From Sphagnum magellanicum (taxonomy: Eukaryota; Streptophyta; Sphagnopsida; Sphagnales; Sphagnaceae), in NCBI GenBank assembly GCA_021904315.1, contig CM038918.1:7641349-7705348 (forward strand): DNA of 64,000 nt, in the 5' to 3' direction. This document shows positions 1-10,639 of the stretch, piece after piece (position 1 is the stretch's first letter; each line of letters opens with the position of its first letter). The position numbers and the translations under genes are program-made. Under the pieces are notes generated by a model. The model did no database searches, had not been told where the DNA came from, and saw only the letters and a list, made by a program, of their open reading frames with translations.

Positions 1-1064
1 CTAGTATTGAGAAATTGACCAAAGTAATATAATGATGCTATAATGGTCCAATGATATTTTTATTAACCCATGTGGTGATCAAACCATACCTTTGTCTGTG
101 CCCAACATGCTTCCAATAAATAACTTTTTAAGTCCACAGGTTGACAGACTTCCAATAAATAACTTTTGACTGCACAGGTTGAAAAGTCTGTTGGCCTTTC
201 TCATCATTGACTTCTATGCAATATCAATAGAGAACACTAAGGGTTCAAAAACTTGTATGTCATATTTCCTTATGGCTTTTGGATATTCAATGGGCACACA
301 GAGTGGAAAGCCTATTTGTCATTTGTAGCCACAAAGCTTGTTAGAGGATGGCTATTGCTTGCACTGATGATCTTGAAGAACTCTCAATATTATAGTCCTA
401 AGTATATATTGAAAGCCAAAACTAAATTTCAAGTTCAATGCTTTTTCCTTGGCATTTATGTATGTATGTATGTACATATATTTTGCTTCTTCATTTTTCT
501 CCTTACTAGAACTACAGAAAAACATTCAAATGAAATCAGCAATTTTGATGAAGCCACATGCTTTCATGAAATACCAAACCAGTTCAGATCAAACTTCAAA
601 ATCATAACTATTGCTACCAGTAAGTGTTACACCAATAGTTGAAGTATTTATACCTAGATTGCCATTTAATCTGCAAAGTTTCTTGATCTACAGGACCTGA
701 CTTCAAGATATACAGGCCTGATTGGTCCGTCTAAAATACGATACATGCCCAACATTGATAGATACCTGTAGAGAAAGTTTGCTGACATGGCATTCGTTGA
801 TTGGCTCTAAGAACGTTTAGCTACACCCTGTAGGCATGGCTGTTCTTACTAACCTCCAAAAAGTAAGTTAACAGCTGGCAATAGCTAGGGAGGTAGGTAT
901 AAGCTCAACTATGTACGCAGTATAGGTCATGTTAAAGAACATAAACTTTTGAAGAGAAATACAATCTTTATAGCTCAACCTTACAACACTTGTTTCATGT
1001 TAGCAGTCCTGATTTAAATATGCATAACCCTAAACCATAGCAACAAGTAAATGAATAAGTCAAG
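1..1064. other. 3' flank of the helicase gene, no gene seen
   Basis: No coding region is supported here. The open frame at 253-642 has no recognisable domain and its composition resembles the flanking AT-rich DNA. The only structure seen is a short diverged tandem duplication near positions 110-181. The segment next to 1064 should contain the 3' UTR of the minus-strand helicase gene. Confidence 0.6.
110..181. repeat. Two-copy 35-38 bp tandem duplication
   Basis: Both copies begin CTTCCAATAAATAACTTTT and end CACAGGTTGA (about 110-144 and 148-181). They differ by a few substitutions and a short indel in the middle. No function is suggested. Confidence 0.7.
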
Positions 1065-4000
1065 TTAAAGAAGAACCTTGTTGATGACTAGTTGCTCTTC
1101 CTTCATATATTGTAACCAAGACCTCCAATGAATACTAGAGCTTAATGTTGCCTCATTTCCAACGACCACTAGCCCCCTTTTGGCTCGTGTAATTGCAACA
1201 TTCATTCGCCGTGAATCCTTCACAAATCCCAAATGCTTCTCCTCATTGCATCGAACAGTGCTGAACACAATAACCTGCACATGTGATTGCTCAGTATAAT
1301 TGCACCTGGGTTCACAGTTTGTAGCATCCTGAAATTTATTCATAGAACACTCTCTAATTCCTTCTCCTACTAATGACTCAAGACTAAATATGAGGTAAGA
1401 TGACTACTCTGTCAGCCTAACAACATGTGATAGTCAATCTGAACTGCTCCAGGTTACTCATGTAGAAGCTCCGTCCTAGATAGCCTAAAATGACCTATTT
1501 GGGCCATTGCTATGTATGCTTTCAACCAATTTCTGATTTTGAGTATTTCCCAGCAGAGAACTACATCATGGTTCCTAATCACATGTCATCTCAACTGATG
1601 GTCAACCCAAATGTTTGGTCAAACTCTTTGTCCAGTCAAAAAATTGTCCTCCACAAGGTTCAGACATTTCACACTCAAGACTACAGTAATTGCTCTGCAT
1701 GGTTAAACATTAATTGCTTTTCATGCTCATCTCAACCATCCCTGTGCAGATAAATGTACTTCTTGTCATGTCTCCATTCTTTATAATACCTCTTTTTCTC
1801 GACCTTGAAACCCATCCACTGTCGAAACTTCAAGATTTGGAAACTTTTCCATAGTCTCCTTCTCAATGACCTCGAACAATTCTCGGAGTAGCCTCACCTG
1901 AATAGACATATCTTTCATAAGAATAGAGAAATCTCCATTCTCATGATGAAGAAGAAACAGCAAGGTTAACACTTCCTCAGGAAGCCACAGAAAGAACCAA
2001 ACAAGGGGAGACAAAAAACAAACAAAAAACGAAAAACACACACTGGTATGAACAAAAGTGCCAGTCTCACACCTATTCAGGGACCATCAACAGTCGTATG
2101 TATGATAGTGACTTAACTATCACAACTTCCCCACTGACTTCATCAGCTCCCTACAGAGGGTAAATGCAGGTGACAAGCACCATCCTATGAACTGAGTTTC
2201 TGCTGCAATTCCAGAAGCAATGGGAAGACTCAGGCATACTACTGGCTAGCAACAGACCCCGCAATAAAGACCAGACAAAGAAGCAAAGAAAGAAAGAAAG
2301 GGAAAAGAAAAGGGAAAGACTAAGAACAAGTGGGCTTACAGGAAGCACCCCACTTACATGACCTGAAGCAAAATCATTCTGAAAATGCCAAAAGCAGAAA
2401 TTCCAAACAGGAATTTTTCTTTAAGAACCAACCCTCTAGTTCTCTTCAGAAGAACTTTTAAAGGGTAGCCTTTTGCCTTCAGAAAGACAATAAGACTGAC
2501 CATCTGGAAGTCAAAAAACTTCTTACAACTACAAAGTCTCAAGAATCTGAAAAATTGACTATTGATAACCCCCAGCTATGTAGTCATTGAGAAATTGGAA
2601 TGAACATGAGGCATTCTAATCATTTCAATACCTGCATACTCTGGTTGAGAGTGTTTGTCAGAAATGTCACAGGATAAACCTTGAGGACTCTGTCTCACAG
2701 TTAGATCCAAGAAATTACAAGAGAAGCCTTTATACGTACAATTCAACCCACAAGAGGTTTTTGGGTATATGCTGCTACCAAAAGAGTCTTGGATAAGGTA
2801 CATGAAGTTCTCAAAATCTGGAAAATCAGGAACAAAAAGATCATCCACAAACCTACGAACCAAGGACAAACTATGAAGCACAACAAGACATGAGTTACTC
2901 TTCAAGAGACACTTAATGAAATCAAACTCATAGGTAAAGAGATAGAAATTAGCCAAATAGACTGCACAATTAGTACCCATGGGGATACCAATGCATTGTC
3001 TATAAACACCCTGACCAAAACAAAGAAAAAAATAGTTTCAGCTAGACATTTCAGCTGGACAACCTACAAATGTGCTATCATTGAGCTTGAGAAAGTGCTG
3101 ACATGACAGTTAGTTCCGGACTAGGGCAAAATACTGGTAGAGTTAGGTGGTGGGAGTCCAGTGAACCTGAGCACTGTAGGGAGCAATAACACCAATGTCA
3201 CCAGAAGTATCAGGACAGCTAAGCAGTAGTTGCACTATCTTCACCACCTGCCAAAAACATTCCAGAGCAACTCACCCCATCATTAAAATGCAACTGCCTA
3301 CGATAATCAAAAGGGACATTGCAATACCTCTCACAAATTGAACTAAAATTTTGCCTCCTAATCATGATCAAGAATCAGACAGTTTATGGGCCAAACAAGT
3401 GTTCAGGCATAGATTCTCATGAAGAAAGGCCAAAAAAATCATAGTTGGTTTCTGCTTTAAGAAACCTGGGTAAGGGGCACATGGCCCAAAATATGCAAGA
3501 GCTACCAAGATGCTATTTTCTCATGATAGCAACCCTACAAAAGGGTATGAACTAGACAAATATTCCTAAACCCACAAAATGTCTTCTTTCTTTGCTCATT
3601 TCAAGAGTGAGAGGGAATTAACCTGGGATGCTTCAGAGCGATTCAGCCATGAGTTCCCCTCCACAGTTGTCTCTTCCTTTCCATCAGCACAATCCACAAA
3701 TAGTATAGGTTTCTCTTTATTGGGCCACTGGATCCTGAAGAATCAGCAGAACTAAATCAGCTCAAACAAGTTCACAGGCATTGCATAAAAGCCAGGAAAA
3801 AGTCAGGCTAAGGTGTATTGATCCTACTCTCAGTCCCAGTTTCTGTTGCAAAAGCATGATTTGCTGTTTTACCTCAGCTCCCTTTCCTGTGCAGATAGTG
3901 GGATTCAGTATGAAATGAACACTAACCCTTTTGGTGCAGGTCTGTCAGAGTCCAGAGGATGAGAAAGGAGATGGCCTCCATAGAACGTCCTTGAAGGCCA

Positions 4001-7000
4001 TGCTGCCAATGCTGGGTGCATCCTACAAAGGAATGTGCAACAATAGTTCTCAAGTTTTGGAACTTAGTGCATCAGTGCTAGACATTAAGAGCTGAAGCTT
4101 TGTCAATAGATATAGATCGCAAAAGACCACCAAATGAACTCCAGAGAGGATCAATGAGGTTGAGGGCCCACTCTGCAGTAGCCTAAGAGCTGAATGATGA
4201 AGCTAGTACAGAAGGTCCATGAGGTCTGAACACTCAGTTGATGGATTACTGAGTTCATATGTGAGTGCAAATTTCTCAAACTGGGTGATGATAACAAAAG
4301 GCTAGAGAATGCATTTTGATGAGAAGCCCAAATACTTTGACAATGTTGGACCTACACAAATCTCTTCAACCATCTTCACTTATTTAAGGTACATAAGCAA
4401 ACAGTCGAAGGAACTCCTGAAGACTAAATCTCTGTCTCTTGTCAGTTATGACCAGAGAACAGGAAGCTTTTGTACCTATATTGTGTGTCAAGCAGGAGAG
4501 GTTTTACACCACACTGCTGAAGATGCTCAAACAAGCTCACAGCCAATCCCATCTGACCTGACCCACAACATTCATTTGTCAATATATGCCACACATGGAG
4601 GCAGCCAACAACTGCTAGGTCAAGGGTGACCTACACTAACACTGCAAAGAAATAGGAACCAAAACACATGTGAATGGGAAAGCCACCTCTGTAGCTTGTT
4701 GGGAAATGACTGTTGGAGGGAGTTGAGCTGGATCTCCAACCAAAACCAAGCTATCAGCACCACTTCGGATAATTGGAATCAAGCATGCTGGCTCTGTCGC
4801 CTGCATTGCTTCTGAAGCATTATCTCAGATTGGAAGGCACATCTCATATCACAAATCTAAACCTTGAACCAATCAAACCAATGGCTCCTGGGAAGCATCT
4901 GGATACACTATCCATGCCTCTTAAAATACTGCACAACTTTCTATGAAGTTTGAGGTCAATCTAGGATAAGTAGCTATGAATGGGGCTGTAGAGTTGCAAC
5001 TTGCCTGTGTAGCTTCATCAATCACACAGAGATGAAAGCATCGACCATCCAAAATCGCATCTCCAGCCCCCACACATGTTGCAGCCACCACATCTGCCCT
5101 GTATGAGACTTCAAAAAGTTTTCAAACATGCCTATAGGAAAACAACATACTATAGTTATGGTATTTCAGATCTGACACATAACAAACAGCAGCCAATCAG
5201 CAAGCAAAAAACAGAGGAAACTCAACCCTAAAAGAAAAGAGAAAACAAGACCACAGCACAAAACAGTCATATGCTTTGAACAACAGCAACATCATACACA
5301 TGCTCTGAGACCTTCAACAGCATCATGTATGGTATATTGACCACCTACTGTAACATCTGCACCAACTTCATCAGTTCCTGACAAGTGCCCTCCCAGCTAG
5401 ACATGAAGAACAACAAAAAGATTTGCCCAAACATATTCCATTGTCTGTGTGGACACAATGAGTGACTCTTATGATACACATCAAGAACAAACAAAAGTGG
5501 CTTGACTTCTCTTGCCCAACATGGCTCCAGCATCTAAGACATGCTTGACAGTTTTCACCTCTGTTGTCAAAAATTCAAGGAGAATGTTTTGAATTGTGGA
5601 ACCACCAGATAATACAATGTCCTTTCATAAGAAAGTGTCTGTTGATGAAGAGAGGTTGAATAACCCCATTCCATTGCAAGAATATCTCTGATCCTCCCTG
5701 AAATGAAACAAAACCACAGATAGCATACCTGTCCAGAATAGATTTGATAGCTTGAGCTTCCAGATCCATGGCTTTATCCCACATGGCGGTTGCCTGTCTG
5801 GCACTGCTGATGCGCCTTTTGCTGTTGTTGATCTGCCTGATCTCTTGCCTCTGAGATATAGCAGCTTGCCTGGATTGTGATGCCTTCTTCATAAGTGGGT
5901 GCACCATGACTTGAGCATCCATTGTCACCTCTCGCAGTCCCTCTTCCACCTTCAGAATTAGATCCTCAAACGAATTAGCTTAATCTGAACAGACATTACT
6001 TCTTAGTGGGAAAAGCTGTTGACATCCTGGAGGCTTCTTCCTTTATATTTGTTTTGAGGAAAGCATAAAACATGAATTACCTTTACTGGCTGACCCACTC
6101 GAACAACACGAAGACCTTGTTCCAGTAAACCTTCCAGTAGATTATCCACTGCAACATTACTGTATCATACACACATTCACAATTGACATGTCCATGTGAA
6201 AACTCTATAGTCTGGTTTCATAGACAGTATCCTGAACTAGTTGCTGTATAGATCTGGACCCACAGCCTACTGCCACACTGACACAACATTGGCTGATAGA
6301 TAAGCCTTGGAAACTTATCATTTCACCTCATATCAAGAAGTCAGAATAAAGTCCCTTGTCAAAATGCTTACCTATCAGCACAGGCAAGAACTTGGCCTTG
6401 GCCACTCCGACAAAAGGAGGCAATAAAATGAACTAACGTGCGGGTTTTGCCAGTACCCGGTGGACCTTGCCAGAGGGTTGTTCTCTGGCACATGGCTGAT
6501 TCAATGGCAACTTTTTGGCTCACATTCAGATCCTCCTTCATTGCTTGTAGCAAAGCCCTGACCATGCCCTTCTGTGCCCCCAACAGCTTCCCACTAATTC
6601 GTGAAGGGGGCCTTTTCATTGCAATAAGCCTCTCAGAGTTGACATAGCTTTCAGGAAGCACTGAACTCCGTACCATTGTTTCTTTTTGCTTGGATTTTAC
6701 CTTCATCTCCTCCACACCCAACAGTAAACCTCTTACTGTCATTGCGCCCTCTCCAATTGTCACTGTTGTTTGAGGCAAGGTGCCATTCTTTGACGAGTTA
6801 GACATGGATACTGAGGGAGCTGACAGCTGAATTGAGCCTTTGAATCCTTTTCGAAGATCAGGTGAAGTGAAGCAATTAATGGCCAACATGCAACGATCAT
6901 AACTAATACGATTGGCTGAAAGATCTAAGCGCCACTTAGATGTCACATTCAAATTTTTGGACTGGCTTGTTGATACTGCTACTCTTAAGAACCTGTACCC

Positions 7001-8703
7001 ACCAACCTCAAAAGAAATCAGCTGTGAACATAAGCCACTTGGTTCAAAGAATTTTCCAGCTTACTGTTAGCAGTGACCCAATAAACATAAGGAGATGAGA
7101 AGAAGGTTGTTGGTTCAAAAGTAATCAATAGCCCAAAATCCTTTGCTGAAGCAAGGCAACACTGAAGTTCATGTGAAACAACTGCTTAAAAGGCAGTGAG
7201 AAAAGAAAACTTGGCACAAAGGTAATGAACCTGCGAGCTCGCTCCATAACAACACCCTCAATCACAGTGTCTTCATCATCAAGTGGGTTCTTCTGACTTA
7301 TGGCCACCATATCTCCCTGTACAACACCATCAAAATCCCACATCTATGAAACCTACACTTGTGTCTGATCAGGAGTAGAGATACCAAGCAGAAACGAAGC
7401 CATGGATATAACATAAGCAGCAGTGTGTGAAAAGACCAACCTGCGAAAATTGATGGTGGGATGGGAGGAGACCACTATTCCCATGCAAGTAGAAAAACCT
7501 GAACACCTGGTCCCTACAACCTCCATACAATGATGTGACTTCTATCCTCTGGCATAGAGTGCCATCATCACTCAAGCAACCACATGTGCTGGTCTACATA
7601 TCTTTCAATTCCTGCTTGACAACAGGAAAGAATTCCATTTGAAGTGCATCCCAATGGAACCCACTCATAAAAAACCCCTCAGAAATGCCCATATCTGTAG
7701 GTGCACCAGAATTATCAATCCAGAGGCAATTTCTGCAATTGCACTTGATCTGGAGTTATTCTCTTCTTCAGATCTCTAGTCCTAGGCAGACAATCTCAGG
7801 TTTTGTTACTTGATTGGAACATCAAATAGGTCAGGCTGCTGATGTGTACCGATACAATTGTCCATCTGGACGCACTGAGAGATCAAACAGTGTGAAGCCC
7901 TCATCTTGCAGCCGCTGCCTAGACCATTCCCTAAGCCTCTCCTTCATCCCTTCCATCTCTTCATTCTATCAAATTACCACAAAAATTTGATTGATATGGA
8001 CCATTTCCAGTTCCAAAACATTATAGCTAAGCTTCTCAACACTACCTAGCTGTTGGTTCCACTTCTGAGTTCTCATCATACTCCAACTTCAAACTGAACA
8101 CTGGAAAACATCTCCTCCAATCTGTACTGCAAATCTCTCATAAAATTTTCTCCTCCAAAATTACAACCCTAAACTAAGTAGTAATCCATCCTTCATCTCT
8201 CTTAGGTTTATGGTTCCTGGAACCTGCTTGACTTTTGTTCATATGCACAACTCCAAAATGCTATTGAGCTTCTCTAATTCTCTGAGTCTGATCAGTGTCC
8301 AGCTGTCAAGAATGCTGAAACATCAATAAAAGAAAATTTCCCATCCCTAGCCAGCATTACAAGTCCAGCAATCTGCAATTTAAAAACATGGAGAATTTTT
8401 TTCCCAGAGAGAGACACACACAGAGACAGAGACAAGCTGTACCAGCTCAGATGAGAGTGCATCTGCAAACCGACAGCGATACTCCTCCAAGGCATGACGA
8501 TGAATCTCCTGCCGCAGTGAACGCTGCCTACTGCTCTTCCCATCTTTCTCCCTCTCCTGCTCCTTGCCCCGACAGCTGACACACCACATCTGCTGCTGGA
8601 ACCGCAGAGGATGGAACATCCAGACTCGTCCTCCTCGTCCTGCTCGTGCTTCCCCATGTGCCACTGTGGGAATGCTCAAGCTCCAGCACAATGCAGTAGC
8701 CAT
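1065..8703 (-). CDS. UPF1/SMUBP2-like superfamily 1 helicase, 15 exons
   Basis: The protein is an ATP-dependent RNA/DNA helicase of the UPF1-like SF1B group; its closest named relative by motif is IGHMBP2/SMUBP-2. Fifteen exons keep phase throughout: 8443-8703, 7850-7965, 7441-7513, 7231-7316, 6372-6992, 6081-6159, 5729-5949, 5005-5098, 4687-4800, 4476-4552, 3927-4022, 3623-3734, 3167-3247, 1790-1897 and 1065-1274. They total 2349 nt, or 782 residues. Motifs in order are I GPPGTGKT (about 355-362), Ia around SNVAVDN, II DEAT (513-516), III GDPAQLPPT (539-547), QYRMHP (about 579-584), V DGFQGREKE (705-713) and VI NVAITRAKR (738-746). A beta-barrel-like region (exons 2-4) precedes motif I. The ATG at 8703 follows an in-frame stop. 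The first 85 residues are Ala/Ser/Arg-rich and could be an organelle transit peptide, which is inference. The 5004-5003 donor is GC. Exons were assigned by eye from splice signals and family similarity. Confidence 0.93.
2576..3033 (-). mobile_element. Reverse-transcriptase fragment in a helicase intron
   Basis: An open stretch on the same strand as the host gene, inside the intron between helicase exons 13 and 14, encodes the middle of a reverse-transcriptase palm. IGIPMGTNCAVYLANFYLF marks the conserved GxPxG region and RRFVDDLF is the catalytic xxDD box. A later CNFLDL matches the motif that follows the palm. The wording of these blocks differs from Copia, Gypsy and L1 enzymes and is closer to the Penelope-like/GIPMGTNCA group of metazoan and algal RTs. 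No GIY-YIG or LTR is visible, so it is a truncated remnant of a non-LTR or Penelope-like element. The lineage is uncertain. Confidence 0.7.
5003..5004 (-). other. GC splice donor of helicase intron 8
   Basis: Exon 8 ends CAG after the DEATQ codons and is followed by GCAAGT, the usual consensus of U2-type GC-AG introns. The next exon (4800-4687) starts after a CAG acceptor and continues in frame with ATEPACLIP. No GT donor that keeps the frame is available at this junction. Confidence 0.85.
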
Positions 8704-10639
8704 ACCCAAAGAAGAACTGGACTTTCCAAAGAAAACCAAGTGTTAAAAATACACACGCACAAAGTGAACTCCATATACCCTACAGGTTAGAGTGGCCTGC
8801 ACAATATATTTTGATGAAGTACAACATTTATCTGCCAGTTGAATGCTGGTTTGGGCCAGTAAATCTCTGCAGGATTTGCTTGTAAAAGGCACTGCACAAT
8901 AAAGTGACATCAGCCGGGCATAATGATTGGTCCAGGTGGTTGAATTCAAAGAGTCTTGGACCTTATACTATCCCATTTTCCATGTTTATGGGTTGGGGTT
9001 TGAGAAACAATTGTACACCATGTTGTATCAAGATCACCCAACCCAACAACACACATGAAATAGGCCAGCACCACCAGAAATTACACAAAAGGGGAAGAGC
9101 AATCTTGACATCTCATGTTGCTTACTCTCTTACTTAAAACATTCAGCTTTGAAGCACTCAAACACCCAACCCAGAAATATCATCAGCACAATAGAGAACT
9201 TCATCATCATAGGGTGCATACCTGGTCCAATGAAGCATAGGACCACATTCACAACTTCAAGCTCACCATGCACAGCCAATGTGCTTACCTCCCTCCCTGC
9301 ATGTTGTTCAGCAGTTGAAGTGCTTGATCAAGGAAAACTGCAGCAGGACCCAAACCACATTCAGATGCATGCATGCAGGAGTGAATGTAGGAAGCTGAAA
9401 CCAGCCATGAATTGTTAGTAAGAAGACCGTGTTCAATTTTCATCAGCTACCAGATAGATTGTTCAAGAGCATCCATCTTAGTACAAGATCCGAATCCTCC
9501 ATACCTCTACTTCAGTTGTTCATCTTCCTACTACTTTGCTTTTTGGTCACAATCCAAAAACAAGGATTTGAAACTCAGAAAGCTTTCTGCAAGGGCAGGC
9601 ACCATGCAAGTGGAATCAGTGTTGCAGTGTATATATATATATATATACACCAGTTATCTGAAAACACAGACAGTTGTCCAAGGAGAAAAAAAATCACTGT
9701 CCCAAAAGAAGGGAATAAAACAAGTCCTTCCCCCAAGTTCTATCAGAAAGAAGTGTCTACCTATGACATGCACCAAACATATGAGAGAATTGTGAGACTT
9801 GCAAACAACACCTTCAAAGTTGCCTCCTGCAGCCAATTGTTCTGTAATACAATACCATTTAGACTTCCCTTCTTCATTGAGCATTGCACACATACACATG
9901 TCTGCTGCAGATTACCCCAGAAAACCCTAAACTCTTCTTCCCAGAACCAACATCAGCCATGAGATTCTTTCATCAGCATTATGACAAAATCTCTCCAAAA
10001 TCACAAGGGAGGAAGAAAAACTTTCTTCTTCATCATCATGATGGGACAAGATTCAGACAAACAAAACTCCACAATACTAATACACAGAGTTTGAATGAGG
10101 TAGACGACTCCGCATTCTTCCGTCTGTCGATTTTCCAACAGCAAAACCAAAAGCAGAGAAGAAAAAAAACAGACACAAGAAGCAAGAATCAGAGAGAGTG
10201 GCGGGGCATCCTCTAACCTTCCTTGCGACTGTCAAATCCTGGAAAGCGTCAAAAAGCATCGTCACCTTCTTCCGAAGCCCGGATCAGATCCATCGAAAAA
10301 GCGCCTGATCCGTTCAGAGGTCGGAAGGTAGTTGCAGATTGATTGAGAGAGAGAGAGGGGGAGAGAGAGTACTTCTCCCGAAGCCTGTATCAGATCCATC
10401 GCAAGGACCTCGTCGGTTCAGAGGTCGGAAGGCTGTTGTAGATCCATCGATCGATAAAGAGAGAGAGATGCGCGTATCTCCGTAGGATACGACAGAATAC
10501 GCATGTTCTTCTTCTCTCTTGTTCTCCTCCTCAACGCGACGCATCCGCTCCGCACTAGTCAATCTTCTATTATTTTGTGATCAGAGAGAAAGAGCTTTGA
10601 AGTGTGAGAGAAGAAGAAACCGTGTAGAGGTTTTTGGCT
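8704..10639. promoter_or_regulatory. Divergent intergenic region between helicase and UVR/NTF2 gene
   Basis: The helicase (minus) and the UVR/NTF2-like gene (plus) are head to head about 1.9 kb apart, so both promoters should lie here. Visible elements are a TA run near 9633-9648, GA/CT-rich tracts at about 10350-10370 and 10455-10468, and a 106-bp tandem duplication at 10266-10470. Several overlapping open frames exist on both strands, but none shows a recognisable domain. Two short exon-like stretches on the minus strand (near 10265 and 9340) are listed under findings. Confidence 0.55.
10266..10475. repeat. Two-copy 106-bp tandem duplication upstream of the UVR/NTF2 gene
   Basis: Copies begin CTTCTTCCGAAGCC at 10266 and CTTCTCCCGAAGCC at 10372. 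Each contains TCAGATCCATCG and GGTTCAGAGGTCGGAAGG-like segments and ends in a GAGAGA tract. The pair lies 165-370 bp before the start codon, so it may duplicate promoter or 5' UTR sequence. Confidence 0.8.

Noticed and set aside
4309-4629. Plus-strand frame of 106 codons
   Set aside because: It is the shadow of helicase exon 10 (4476-4552), which carries the GLAVSLFEHL and QYR motifs on the minus strand.
8388-8746. Plus-strand open frames over helicase exon 1
   Set aside because: They are reverse-strand shadows; the minus frame joins in phase with the conserved helicase exons.
9412-10216. Plus-strand open frames of 110-177 codons
   Set aside because: They overlap one another in different frames, include a TA microsatellite, and show no domain.
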